A DNA stretch of 64,000 bases, from assembly GCA_018806985.1 (NCBI GenBank), contig JADANN010000062.1:145477-209476 (forward strand). Reading direction: 5' to 3'. The position numbers and the translations under genes were made by a program. Numbering within the stretch: the first letter of the stretch is position 1; each line of letters opens with the position of its first letter. Below the pieces are notes generated by a model that saw only the letters and a program-made list of their open reading frames with translations, did no database searches and was not told the DNA's origin. Source of the DNA: Angiostrongylus vasorum. Taxonomy: Eukaryota; Nematoda; Chromadorea; Rhabditida; Metastrongylidae. Below, piece by piece: positions 22,565 to 34,560 of this stretch.

Positions 22565-23539
22565 ATGAAGAGCAAAGAGTATGAACTCAAAGTTGACCTA
22601 CCAACATGTCCCGTCCTGTATTTACTTGTCAAAACCCATAAGTTAGTATACAGCGATGATCTCGTGTCTACCGATCCATCGTTATTTAAGATCAGATCTA
22701 TCATAAGCTGCGTGGACGGGCCAACGGATAGAATAAGGTGGTTAATAACCCTAATACTTGCCCAGTTGTTGCAGTACATTCCAGCACATCTAGCGAACAA
22801 CCAAACGTTCCTGGATTGTCTACGTACTGTGCAGCCCAACAGCCCGTACGTGATGGAGTCCTTCGACGTCACGGCCCTCTACACAGACGTGTCGAATGAC
22901 TCCCGCTATGCAAGCCATCCGCGAGCTCCTTATGCAACACGAAGGAGCAATAAACATGAATGGCTTCTCGATTCAACAGTTAATGACACTCTTAAAGGAG
23001 TGCCTAAACTGCTCAATCTTCAGATGGTCCGGGAGGTATTACGCACAAACGAGAGGGTTGACATAGCCATTGCACTAATGTCTAAGGTGGAAGCACCAGT
23101 AATCGGTCTCCGGCCGTTACTCTACTGTAGATATTTAGATGACTGCTTGGTCATTTGTTCAACACAAGAGAAAATTGACAAATGTTTCGAGTTGTTGAAC
23201 GAACGGTCAGAGTATATTCAATTCACTCGAGAGAAACCAAAAGAAAACTGGCTTCCATTTCTGAACGTGCAAATTAACCTATCAGAAAACGGCTACGTTA
23301 CGAAATGGCGTCGAAAGCCAAGTAGTAAAAACATCTTGGTTCATTACTTCTCCTGTCACCCCTCTGACACGAAAAGGGAGCTTGTGAGAAACATGTTTCG
23401 AACAGCTACCAGCATGTGCATAGGAAAGGAGCAGAGAGAGGATTCCCGGAACTTGGCGCGGAAAATAGCCATTTTTAATGGCTATGAAACTGTAGCTCTG
23501 GATAGGTGTAGAGGAAAAAACAGGCCTCCCCAACGATAA
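22565..23539 (+). pseudogene. PLE reverse transcriptase, open but internally frameshifted
   Basis: The 324-codon frame carries LVKTHKL, motif A FDVTALYTDV (about residues 99-108), and motif C YCRYLDDC (about residues 188-195) with the two catalytic aspartates. It then has ENWLPFLNVQI and RNMFRTATS, typical of PLE RT ends. Residues about 113-170 are in the wrong frame: the +2 frame of 22907-23053 reads MQAIRELLMQHEGAI, GFSIQQLMTLLKECL and RWSGRYYAQ, which fits the family. Motif B (glycine-rich, after RGL) has been deleted at about 23055-23070, which happens to restore the frame. The protein would not be active. Confidence 0.85.
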
Positions 23540-24110
23540 CTCTAGCGACAATAAGGTCCCGTTTATCCTGCCCTTCATTTCAAATGAAGCAAGTGCAGCT
23601 ATCAAACGCTTCTTAAGAAGTGCCGGTTTAGAGAATTCGGTAACGATAACTGGAATGCCACCGAGTAATCTAAGACGCCAACTAGTTCGTAACCGCCTAT
23701 ACGAACGTCTATGTGCAACGCAAAAATTGTATAGATGGCCCCTAATGGTAGAGACGGTGAGTGCATGAGTTCAGGTGCAGTTTATCTGATCTCTTCTAAA
23801 GTGTGCGGGGACGAATACGTTGGCGAAACGGGTAGACCACTCTGGGTTCGTATGAAAAGAATACCTAGTCAGCAAACGTAAACCAAATACTCCACTAGGC
23901 ACGCATGGGACGCAGAGACATAACGGAGAAGATTTTGAAGTTGAAGGGTTACGATCCTCGCGCAGGAATCGAGAACACTAGCACGCAAAATTCTCGAGGC
24001 CTTCTGGATCAATTCCAAGAATCCGAAAATGAACCGCAGGGAAGAATGCCTCATTATCACACGTGATATTGGGCAATATATAAGCCTGTTACTCTGATGA
24101 AATGGGTACA
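23540..24110 (+). pseudogene. PLE linker and GIY-YIG endonuclease domain, broken
   Basis: Read across frames it gives RRQLVRNRLYERLC, a cysteine region, then SSGAVYLISSKVCGDEYVGE and TGRPLWVRMK. GIY-YIG nucleases use the Y...YVG core and a downstream Arg to cut DNA; in PLEs this primes insertion. At least two frame changes separate it from the RT. Confidence 0.8.
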
Positions 24111-24290
24111 TTACGATTCCATGTGAACTCTCTACGGTTGGTCTCCACGTGAAATATTAAGTGGAAAAGTCATAGAATACGGTTAGTGTGAAAGACTCTG
24201 TGTTCAATGTGACTGAAACTTTGGTTCAACAATTTCTCTGTTTGGTTATGGAGGTTTGACCGTGTAGATTGCAGTCAACATGACCTTTCC

Positions 24291-24329
24291 AGGCTCTGAA
24301 GAAGGCGAAATCCGCCGAAACGTCAGCTT
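24291..24329 (+). ncRNA. Hammerhead-ribozyme-like motif at the PLE 3' end
   Basis: The best example in the window. AGGCU is followed by CUGAAGA (fits CUGANGA), a GGCG/CGCC stem with a 5-base loop, GAAAC, GUC, and AGCU. AGCU can pair with the GGCU before the box (stem I). Stem III is absent. Small hammerheads of this kind are known from PLE termini and are reported to act as dimers. Activity here is untested. Confidence 0.5.
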
Positions 24330-24369
24330 GTACGGAAATAAAGAAATAAAATTACACCTCGTGTTTCCT

Positions 24370-24462
24370 AAACGGAAGCAGAAAGAAGTATGAAGAGCAT
24401 TCGTGGGAGTGAGTAGGAGTGAAGAGTTGTTGCAAAGCACCTCGAACATGGGTAATTAAACC
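24370..24462 (-). other. SL1-led repeat unit, first copy
   Basis: On minus, 24462-24441 matches SL1 at 20 of 22 positions and is followed by a G-T-rich junction and GCAACAACTCTTCACTC. The same unit, with exact SL1, occurs at 24588-24688. It begins a few bases after the PLE end. Confidence 0.7.
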
Positions 24463-24587
24463 TTTTCCCTCATATACATTCTGGTTACACAACAATGCTA
24501 TGAGATTTGTAATGAATGAACAACAAATTGCAGTGATGTAGTTTAGTGGGTCTTTCACCTAAAAATGCATTAACAATTGTGTACGCA

Positions 24588-24688
24588 CCAATGTAACGGC
24601 ACACATTACAAGAGTATGAAGAGCGTCCGCGGGAGCGAGTAAGAGTGAAGAGTTGTTGCAAAATACCTCAAACTTGGGTAATTAAACC
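24588..24688 (-). other. SL1-led repeat unit, second copy with exact SL1
   Basis: On minus, 24688-24667 matches the 22-base nematode SL1 leader at every position. GTATTTTGCAACAACTC follows, not the rest of an SL RNA gene (no Sm site or SL RNA stem seen). It is best read as the 5' end of a reverse-transcribed trans-spliced RNA. Confidence 0.8.
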
Positions 24689-24864
24689 GTTATCGTTTTA
24701 TACCCACTATCCTTGTATGCATACCTTCACGTGTGCGCATAAGTGCAATGTTCACACTTAGGTTTCGGAAAAAGGGAACAAAGATGCATGTTTTATAGGA
24801 TTAACAACTGTGGATACATTGTTTGAGAGATGCGTTTGTTTTTCCTAGCAATAATTTTATTTTT

Positions 24865-25240
24865 TTTCTATATGACCCGTCATCAAGTCTACTGTGCGGA
24901 TTCCACTACTTTTTCACGCTCGATTCGTTTCCTCGCATCCATTGTCAACGAAGAGCTTCCAACTTTGCGTGTGACTTCGGTTGCTGCTTGAGGATTTTCA
25001 TTTCATCTTGAATGTTTGAATGTCGTAGAATGCTAGTGGAGCCAATTAACCCTGGATTCCTGGAATAGCCGGGCTGCAACATTTCTAATTGAATTGCGGA
25101 GAGTTGGCTTTTTTCCCGGACAAGAACGGTACAAATTTTTCGACCGCGGAGGGATGATGGGCTTGGTTGGCTCAGAGCAGGATTGAACTAGCACCATGCT
25201 CGGATTGACGGATATCACTGTCACTGTGCATTCTCCACCT
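24865..25240 (-). repeat. SINE-2
   Basis: A third full-length copy, in the IR1 spacer, with CAGTGACAGTGATATCCGTC and TAGTTCAATCC on minus. It is more diverged. Confidence 0.62.
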
Positions 25241-25905
25241 TTTTCCTACTAATAATACAAAAACAGATGACGTGTTGTTAAAACATTGCGCAATACGTAA
25301 GTAAAAAATGAACGAGGGCGTAATCTGGAATCACTGTATTGTGTGTTTTTTTTAAAATATATGAGTCTTTTTTCATTTCTTTTATTGTTACAAATGTGTA
25401 ATAAATAAGTCGAGAAAAAGTTTCAAGTAAAGTAACACTAGATGTCATATGTGAACGCTTATTTTTGTAGTCTGATTTGAATAACTGTCTTCGCAATTCA
25501 TGCAGGTTTCCGTTTGAATAGTAATTTACTGTTTGAACAAGATCTTCAATTCGATGTGTACTGGCGCATAATGAGATTGACATCTTGCTTATTGTGCTGT
25601 TATCAGAATATCAGTGACCCATGGCTTTGGTTTCATGTTATCTAGGTTTAGGGATAACAACTTCGGTTTCATTCTTGGTACAGAAAACCTGATGTGGAGT
25701 GGTGATGAGCGTACGTCATGGTTGGAAACCCAGGAATACCCTCACAGCTGTGAGGGAACAAGCAATTCTAAAGAACACCACTCATTTAGCAACGAATGTT
25801 AGAAAAGACACAATGCGACTAGGTGATGAAATGATTAAAGGAGGTTGGCAGCAATCTATCCTTGAGCATGCACCGTGAATTTAGATCCGCAATGCTTCGT
25901 ACTGT
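25241..25905. other. No gene recognised
   Basis: Short frames on both strands, none with a motif. Confidence 0.45.
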
Positions 25906-25909
25906 TAGC

Positions 25910-26195
25910 GGCGTGTGTGGCGCAGTGGTCGGAGGCGCCCTGCAAAAGACACGTAGAGTCGATCGCAGCGCCCGTGCGTGGCCCACCAAGCCTTCCATCC
26001 CTCCGTGGTCGGCAAAAATGGTACCAGACTTGTCTGAGAAGATAGCGGCACTGGCTCGATACATCGGTAGACCACTGTAAGTCATCGCAAATGCCAGATA
26101 TGCATTCAACCTCTCCAAACGATGCTTAACGAAGCCGTGTGCGCGGCGAAACCATCAATGATTGATCAGCGCCCGAGAGGTTAATCTTTGTCCCT
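25910..26195 (+). repeat. SINE-1
   Basis: Head GCGTGTGTGGCGCAGTGGTC, GTCGATCGCAGCGCCCGTG, body CTTGTCTGAGAAGATAGCGG and tail GCCCGAGAGGTTAATCTTT. Confidence 0.8.
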
Positions 26196-26399
26196 CTAAT
26201 GCTTCGTAGAAGTTCATGAATGCGCCTATAGAATAATTCGTAGTGCTTTGCAGTATAATAATTCAGTAATTTTTTTCCTACCAGACAAATCTAATGTGAA
26301 TTTTCTGTACCGAGAAGGATGGAAGGCTTTGGTTACTCATTGGAATAGAGCTGTACTGATGTCACCTATAAAGGTCACCCCTAACCACAACTCAGGACC

Positions 26400-28430
26400 C
26401 TTAAAACCTTAAAGTAGTGAAGTCCAGAAGTTGCTGGATTTTCCTTCACGAGAAAAATCTCTGCAAATGTTCATACACACTAATAGCAATATCCAGCTAG
26501 TGAAAAACCTAATACCAATATAAGCCAATTTCCACGGTTTCTGTCATCCGGAAGCGACGGAAATACGTATACCGATAAATTCAACTCACCTGTGCATAAG
26601 TTGGAGCTAGTATAGTGAGAGCTTTCGGTCTAAATTGCACATGTAGTTCTTGGATCGATCTCGTGACCTGGTTAAACAAAGCCGTTCACCCTTTATGGGT
26701 AATAAACCCTCATGAGAAGATAGAAACACTGATTTGTAAGTGTTAAAACACGTATTTGCTTCCTATTCTCTTTTCTTCAGACGGCATTAGGCGACATCCA
26801 ACCACGAAGGATGCTGAGATATAAGCAAAACTCGGAACCTCCGTCGTGCTTCGGACACGCGGTTACTCTTTCAGGGAGAATGATTTGTTACGTCTATAGA
26901 CTTCCGAAACTTATTGCATTGGTCAAAAAGGGGTTCAGTCAACTATGTGATGCCTACCACACTTATAACACCTTCAATTTTCGAGCACTGCCCGACATTT
27001 GATTCATGATTGCCAAGGGATCCACAAGATGACCTGGCCACATATGCTCTCCTTTTTCAGCTAATATCGTGAACATGTGCGTATTCGTTGCCGATACTGA
27101 ATTCAGCGTCTTTCGACGTGGCAGCTCCGTAAAATTGAATCTTATGAGGCGACTGCGTGTTATCGTGATTTCTAGAATCTACGATTAGTCACGTTTCTAG
27201 AAGGATGTGTTAAAAAGTTGCACCAGTTCATCTCACACTAAACGCCTGTAGTCTTGTTGATTGCCGAGTGAATCGAGCGAGCGCTGTCAAAATTTCCACT
27301 TGGCCCTGTCACGGGAAAGAGTCTTTCAATGGGTTTTGCGTGCCATAGCATTCGTTGTACCTCTTATCTTTCTTCTAGAGTCTCCGCGAAGAAGTCTGAC
27401 TCGCGGATCAACAGTCTTACTGTTATGGTTTGAAATGCGAGTAATGCAATCGTTAACGGCTGTTATCCATTTGCCGTCGTGGTAGACGTCGCATTCATGG
27501 ATCACCAAACTTTTGCGTTCTGGAGCCATAAAGGCGTCTCTGACTCTTGATATCTCATGTATGTGGTAAATCCGGAGTCCCTCTCTTAGTTGCGTGATTC
27601 GCATTATTCTCAACTTTGCCCTCCGGACTACGTTGTCAATGAGTCTGGATGACCTTCTATCCTACTCTCATAGCGGCGCGGCCAAGCAGGTATCTGAAGC
27701 TTACGTTAAAACAGGAAGAATTTTTTGAGTCGAAAGGCCGAATGCATGGCGCGTCCCTCAGGGATTGATCGCCAAGAGCTTTATTCTTTATCCCTCATTC
27801 TGTGGAAAATTTTATAACCCTTTCCGAGTTTTACTGTCTTTTTTGGGGAATGAACTCCCATTTCTCATTGTTGTTCGCCGTTCCCTTCGTCACGGTTAGC
27901 GAACAATCACGCATTTCACTCACACTGACAAGGATGAATAGACTGACTTTCTTATAAGAGACATTGAATAATTAAGATGATGCTTTTATCCAAATGTTTT
28001 GAAATTTTGAGTTGGTCAACAGCCACTTTTACTGGTATTTGAACGATTTCTAGCCGTGGTCATGTCGAAAACGTACGAGAAAGAGAGAAACGTGCCACTT
28101 TTTGCTATTCCTGATTTCCAGTGTAATGGATTCCTTTTTTCTTCTCCAAATTCATTGACAGGGCTGCAAAATAGAGATAAAAATAAGCAGCTTTTTGTTA
28201 TGAGAAACAATAATTTCGTTTTGTTGCGTTGAAAGTTTTGATCTAATGAAGGAGACGGTCCTTTATGTGAATAAGCTCTGCTTTCTTAACTCGACTTGTT
28301 TTAATGAAATTTTCATATTTGTTCGTGTTTTCAACAAAAAAAATTGATGTCATCAATCCATACCTGCTGTTTCAACATGGTAGTCGAACCTGTTTCCGTT
28401 GCGGTAAGAAGCAAGCTATCTTACTTGGAT
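26400..28430. other. No gene recognised; SINE-1 3' end at 27735-27790
   Basis: A 95-codon minus frame at 27326-27613 (EISRVRDAFMAPERKS, DGKWITAVNDC) looks protein-like and may belong to an old element, but I cannot name it. 27735-27790 is only the last part of a SINE-1 (CATGGCGCGTCCCTCAGGGA, then AAGAGCTTTATTCTTTA). Confidence 0.4.
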
Positions 28431-28434
28431 ACTT

Positions 28435-28520
28435 GGAAGGCCCATCCTCACTGATGGTGCGGGTTCCAGCACAATCTCCATTATTCGCAGTTTTGCTGGT
28501 TTAGTCACTTTGGTTTACTG
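28435..28520 (+). repeat. R390 repeat, 5' fragment
   Basis: Only the first ~85 bases of the family are recognisable here (GGCCCATCCTCACTGATGGT, then TTTTGCTGGTTTAGTCA). Confidence 0.5.
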
Positions 28521-28939
28521 GAATGGCGAGGGTTTATAACATTTTTAGCCTGGTAATTGATTACACTGATGTTGCGATGAACATATTCCTTTCCATCGCA
28601 ATTGTGCAGACTACGAACTCTATGTAAAAATGTCTAGGTCAAATATTTTTCAAAAAAATTATACATACATGTGCAGGTATAAATACATGATACATAAGCA
28701 CGTAGACTACTCGCTTTCAGATCAAAGAAACTATGGAAACATCGATGTGGCCCTCCCGATTCATCGTGGTCTGCTCCGGTCAAATTCTAGCCGGCTGGGG
28801 GGTCGGCGGTGTTATTGGTGTACTTTTTGTAAGTTTCGGCGCATTAGAGAACTGCTGGCAGATTTAACCGTTTGGGTTATTCACATAAGAACATCAAAAT
28901 TGAAAACTATGTGCTTACCTACTCCTTTCCAATGTTACC

Positions 28940-30347
28940 TGACACTTGAACGACCCGTCCTCACAGTTTGTAAAGGGCCTCAGCATAATCACCATTTTTC
29001 GGAGATTTGCTAGTTAACCCATTGTGGTTCCCTGGAATCCCTGGTCATCCTGGCCAAATTCTGCCCCCAGATCTTCACTGTAACAGGCAGTCGCAGCCAA
29101 TGTGGATAAGAGGGAGATTTTCCACCATGCGACTTTGATACCAGGACGGTGCTGGATCCTGGCATTGGCTTACTCTTGGCTAGCCTTCCTGATACAAATG
29201 CCGGACTCCTACCCAGCTTGGGAGACTGCCGGTGGGACGAATCCCTGCGCTGTACACTGAAGTCCGACACACATGGGACACCTCCCAGCCACGATGAAGC
29301 GGTAAACCCTTGGGAGGTTTTCCAATATTCATGTTTCTAAAGTGTTCTCTTCAGGTATTACTTATATCCCTGTTTATGTTAATAGTATTCCCTACATTTC
29401 AGGAGTTCGAGTAGGGTGATTATTCCGGCTAAAGTTTTTACCTTTCTTTTTCACGTATGTATTGCACTGTTTTCCGCTACTAGATCAATTGTGCTATGTT
29501 ATTACAACAACAAAGCTTATATGGCACTTAAACGATGCTTCAATGTATGCGAGTTTTCTGCAATATAGTAAATTGTCTTAAAAAACCGGCTTTTATCAAA
29601 GTTCAGCAAAAATAATCACTAATTTTGTAAATGGCTGAGCTTCCACGAAGTTTGTACAAAACTTTCATTTGGCTAACGTTTTGGCGTCTTCGGAGCCGTG
29701 TGGATCCGAGTCGATGGTCCGCAGGTGGTCGTTGTTACCATGCGGTTGCCTGTAGTCGCATAATTTCTAGTCATTGAAGTGGAGCACCAATCGACCAATA
29801 TACTACTGACTTGTTTGGACACCAAGAATGCCCGTGTTCGCTAGCTGTACGCATCCCACCACATCTTCCCTTCGTTTCTTTGTCTCTCAGCGGTCGTCCA
29901 TCGTGGTGATCTCGAACATGAGGTAGATCTCGGAGACGACACCTGCTCATTCATGTCAGATGTGAGTGCCAGTTAAATTTCAAAAGACGTCGTGCACTCT
30001 ATGGGTGGTGCGCAGACTTCTTGACGTAGCTGAATTGTCGGCTCGCGTCTCAACTGCGTAACAAAACGCTGGGAGAACCGTCAAATCGAAAAGGTGACCG
30101 CGGATTTTTGGGTTCTCCAGTTTGATTGGTGGCTTCTTTGGAAGGCTTGAGTGAGCTTCAAGTTTCTCTTCTCCTTCTGTCTAATCTTTTGCTCATGTAA
30201 TTTTCCATGTTCATTGAACACCCATGTTAAAGACATTGGCGGAAAAAAAAATTGAAGAGGAAAGAAAAAGGAAAAGCAGTCTGCGTTTGTAAAGGAAATG
30301 GCAGAGACCTAAAATATTATTTTTTTATGAAGTAATTTCTTATTAAG
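28940..30347 (+). repeat. Composite repeat unit, copy B
   Basis: This copy starts with the 390-base repeat (28945-29330). It continues with the segment shared with 690-840 and 48560-48710, and then with the sequence shared with 915-1810. The RTE tail present in copies A and C is missing at about 29410. The last part (30073-30347) is also the inner end of the right IR1 arm and is mirrored at 18165-18431. Confidence 0.82.
28945..29330 (+). repeat. R390 repeat
   Basis: A full-length copy at the head of composite unit B, with GACCCGTCCTCAC at the start and CCACGATGAAGCGGTAAACC near the end. Confidence 0.72.
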
Positions 30348-30469
30348 GAGGCAACGTCTATTAGTAATTTTGCAAAGAATTTCTTATCAATCCTTTTTAA
30401 ATGGTTATACTAGAAAATGACCAAGATAGGAATAAGACGAAAGCTTAACTATAATATATAAAGATTAAA

Positions 30470-30750
30470 GCTGTGCGCGTTGATCAATCCTTGAGGGATG
30501 CGTCACGCATTCGACATCATTAAGCATCGTTTGGAGCTTATTGAATGCGTATTTGGTCTTTACAATGACTCCCGGTGCCCTATCGGTGTATCGAGCCAGT
30601 GCTGCTATCCTCCCAGACAAGTCTACTACCAATTTTCCGATTCCGGAGAGATCGAAGGCTTGGTGGGCCATGGGCGCATGTATCGATGCCACTTTCTTGC
30701 GGCTGGGCGCCTTCGACCACTGCGCCACACGCGCCCAGCTTTGCTATAAA
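30470..30750 (-). repeat. SINE-1
   Basis: Mirror of 17808-18085 with the head GCGTGTGGCGCAGTGGTCGA on minus near 30745. Confidence 0.82.
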
Positions 30751-31289
30751 TTGTGTTTTTTGAGCTCTGTAAGTCTAAGGAATTAGTGCGGTTGCAGTGT
30801 AAGACCACTGTAAGTGTATTGCAGACCTGAGTTCCTGAAAATGACCTATAAAAAAAGTCAGTATTGCTTAGCGAAGAGACGGAATTTTTCGCCAGATTCT
30901 GACCAAACATTTCATAGCATTCGTTTGTTCTACGACTTTTCTATCTCTATTTCATTCTATGCCTGTTCGTATATCCATATTCGTGTCAAGAATATTTGGG
31001 AAATCCAGTTCCGTGAAAAACAACTTGATCTCACAAGGATTTTTTTTCTCGACAATTATAAAACCGCAATGTTAACTCTTCCTTTCTTTCTCTTCTTTTT
31101 CTTTTAACTTTTCAACTACTGCCTCAGCTTAATTGTGTGCAACACCGATTTGGGCTCCCCAGGCCATTGCCGTTGATGGGTAATTGCTGATGGCACTGAT
31201 CGATATAACTAGCACAGAGACAGGCGAAACAAGTGCTCACATGGTGCAGTGATGAACGCGTTAGCTTCCGGAGAAACAAGATTAGTTCT

Positions 31290-32300
31290 TAGTAAACTCA
31301 CCCCTCTTTTTAGTTTTTTGCTGTGTGTTTCCCACGAACGCAACTACATAGGTTTAAATGGAAGAGAAATTACCCTCTCACATTAACATATCAGTCAGAT
31401 ATTCTGTGTATTGTGTGAGATCACACGTGACAATGTGGCACTCGTTCTCAGGCTTCATTTCTGGATTCTTGCGATCGATTTATCCAAAGTGATTCAAGAG
31501 ATTTTTCACCGCTAACGTCTTCTATTCCTGTGCAGGGTAGTAGCTTCTGCATCAAATTCTTCCCCGTTATGTCTCTATGTCCTATGCGTGCCTACTGGCT
31601 TACTTTAAGTTGACCGACTAGGTTTTCTTCAATACAGAAGCAAGATCGTCAACCTCTTTCGCCAATGTATTTGCCACCGCACTCTTTAAAGAAAGTCAGA
31701 TAAAGTGTACATGAATTATGCAAACACTCTCATTTGCCGTTAGTGTATGTTATACAATTTTGCGTTGTGTTGAGACGGTCACACCGAAAGCTAGAAACTA
31801 CCTTGCATCTCAGAAAGTTCGGTGATATTTCAACCATTGCTATCGATTTCTCCAGGTGGACCTCACTTAAGTAAAGTCTTATACATTCGCTTACTTCGGC
31901 TGAAATAAACGAGGACTTATTATAGTTAAAGTTATCGTTTGGCTGCGTGGTTTTTTTCCTTTTCACCTATCCCGGAGCTACAGCCTGGCAGCCATTAGAA
32001 ATGACTATTTTCCTCACCAATTCCAGGTATTATTGCCTCTGTTGTCCTTCTGTGCACTCATGGAGGTTCGATAAGATTGTTTCCAATCTTTTTTTCTAGT
32101 GCGATTGAAATCCAGAGTTCGTGATCATCTTTTGGGGTCATGGAAGTATTTGGCTGACTATATTGTAGTCATTTTGACCTTTCCAAGCGCTAAAAAAGTA
32201 CGAAATCCGCAACTTAGCTTTTTGAATAAAGATAGTAAGAACCTCGTGTGTTCTTGCCTGGAAAACAGCAAATGATTCACGAATACCGTAGTTAATAGAA
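31290..32300. mobile_element. Right-arm-only PLE relic with opposed terminal repeat
   Basis: The minus strand has GIY-YIG-domain-like sequence at about 31400-31940 with many stops. A plus-strand terminal-repeat relic follows at about 32040-32245 (CCTTTCCAAGCGCTAAAAAA, then ACCTCGTGTGTTC, compare 24280-24360). No left-arm counterpart exists. Confidence 0.5.
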
Positions 32301-33959
32301 AGTCGGTCATGGAATCTAGTAAAATTGTGTCTGATTTCAGTCATAGCATGTCATGCTGAATGGTGCAGTTGAGAACCCGTCATTCGAAAGGCACCAACAA
32401 CTAGGAACAGGGAACAAAACGACCTTGTGCATGTTGCTATGCGTGGGTTTTCGTTAAGAGAAAGTCAAAGCTTAGTCAGCAAACTGTGAGTTATGAGTTC
32501 TTATTTCTGTTGGATTAAGCTCAGAGCTAAAACATCATATGTGCAGATCTTTTAGTCCTTCCAGACATGTCTATTTAACACCAATTGCCAACACCAGAAC
32601 AACGGAGGGATTCGGTTTGCTGAAGGCGCGTAACTGAACCCGCCAGCTTATATGTCTTGTTAGGGGCTTCTAATAACAGCGTCGCACCTTGAAAATGGAA
32701 TAATTTTGTCATTTGTTTGGAAAATAAGCCAGTAATAAGCAACTGATAAGTGAAGAAAGGTGAAATATAGGCTATCACTGACGACCAACCTTAAAAAAAC
32801 AACCGAAGAATAACTTCGCATAAATCGGAGCCGATGAACATTTACTTCAAAGGCAAACAAAAAATTAATTCAATCTTTGAGCTACTGTTCACATCACACG
32901 TTCACGTTGTCCAAAGTCAATGAGCCTAATACAATCGGACGCTTCGCAGCAGCTTTCTTCCCCACGAAAGAACTCTGAGAGAAGTATTGAATGGTAAAAA
33001 TTTTAGTCATGAATTACACGGCAGACTAACAAATTAGTCAGTAGAAGAAAGGACAGCGATTCCTCCACTAAGCATCGCTCCATAATGCATGCGTGGGAGC
33101 TATAGGATTTATAAGAATGTAGATTACACAAGAAACAGAGCACGAGGCGCATTCTTCACAGGTGTCGTGCAGTGCACGTGTGGTGCTAGATTCGAGAACA
33201 AACCCTGGGAAGAGCAAGCTGTTCATCTTTCCGTTGTCGGTTAATTAATGCCTGTTTTGTCAAAATAGGCAAAAACACTGAGTGAAAAACATCGATAGGT
33301 TTTATAAGTGATTTTGCGCACCGAGAAATACATTACACCTCCCAATGCATAAGGGGGATTAAACGCATGGCGTATTTCTAGGGGGTTTGACCAAAACCAA
33401 GGGCATAACCCTTCACCCTTCATATAACAAGCGCGAACGGGTTTATATGTTGCTGTATAAGGAAACATCAGCGGATTTTTCCTCCGTGAGGAATCGTTAG
33501 TCAAGTAGTTGCGAGGTAACGCGGGTATCCTCCTGCTAGACAAAGGGATTTGTTAGAAACGTGCATATGCGTGTTCTGCTGTGCACAGCACATACTTGAA
33601 TCATATAAGTAAGGGCAGATAAACCTAGTGATTAAGTAACTGAGAAAAATGTGTGATAATGAGAAGTTGTTCCTACACCACGTTGTCTACTTTGAAAGAA
33701 ACTTGGAAGCTAAACTTGAGTATGTCAGGACACCGTGGAAGACGTCGGCAAGCCACCGGTGAGTATTTATCGCAAAAAAGCGGTAAATTTAGAAGGCCAC
33801 ATTCCGCTAATACTCAAAGACGTCAAACACGATACTGCTGGGTAATAGGACTGCCAAAATCCTTGAAACGTCCTGTTATGCTTCAATATAAAAAAATAAG
33901 GTGACACTTTGCACACAACTACACAATAACTTTGCTTTTATAAATATTATTGTACGAGC

Positions 33960-34190
33960 AATATTCCACACATACTATGCGGATTTCAGCAGCTCTGGTA
34001 TTGGATTTGGTACATCGCTTCCTTTGCCCACGATGGCGTCCCAATTTTTCACATATGACTTCGGCTGCTGTTTCAGGACATTCTCTTTCATCATGAATGT
34101 CGTTGAATGCTGGTCGAATCGACTCTTCCTTGAGTATAGAGGAACCCGGCCTGAAATAAGACTGCGGAGAGCTGGAGCTTCGATGACGAG
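33960..34190 (-). repeat. SINE-2-like 3' part
   Basis: Mirror of 14620-14850, with the block order reversed. Confidence 0.5.
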
Positions 34191-34339
34191 AAAAATCATG
34201 GAAACAGTACATTTAGAGTGCACTGACTGATTACACCTGGCATAATACAACAGTCATCTTAATAGCGTTGAGAATATACGAAATCTTTACAGCTCTAATA
34301 ATAGATGTCCCCTACTTCCAAAATTTCGCGCTTAGCTAA

Positions 34340-34560
34340 ATGTACTTTAGACTTCAAAAATGGAACGTTTCTCTTTTCTGTTTGTTCAGTTCTCCTTTGT
34401 CCTCACATGTCGCCCACACTTTTGTGTGTGGCTTACTTTGTTCAGCACTAGCTTTTCGAATCTTCATCAAAATGGTGTGTAAATGACTGCTGTGGCACCA
34501 CCATGAAAACAGTACCGTAATGGGGGAACTAGTCACTTCATAAAAATGGCGTTCATTGGT
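34340..34560 (-). repeat. Dispersed repeat, right-arm mirror of 14250-14500
   Basis: Near copy with scattered differences from the left-arm version. Confidence 0.5.

Larger units (their letters stand above)
22541..24365 (+). mobile_element. Penelope-like element, 5'-truncated
   Basis: The element has an RT portion (22565-23539), linker and GIY-YIG (23540-24110) and a terminal repeat with hammerhead-like motif (24080-24365). The first 35 bases (22541-22575) share GTAACGG and AGAGTATGAAGAGC with 24588-24630, so related sequence lies on both sides of the element. The N-terminal half of the RT is missing. Confidence 0.85.

Noticed and set aside
24588..24688. SL RNA gene
   Set aside because: The 22-base leader is exact, but the following bases lack the SL RNA stem-loops and the Sm-binding site, and a second copy with decayed leader keeps the same non-SL RNA tail.
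27326..27613. Minus-strand 95-codon ORF as a retrotransposon protein
   Set aside because: The peptide looks protein-like but I could not tie it to any family, so no function is claimed.
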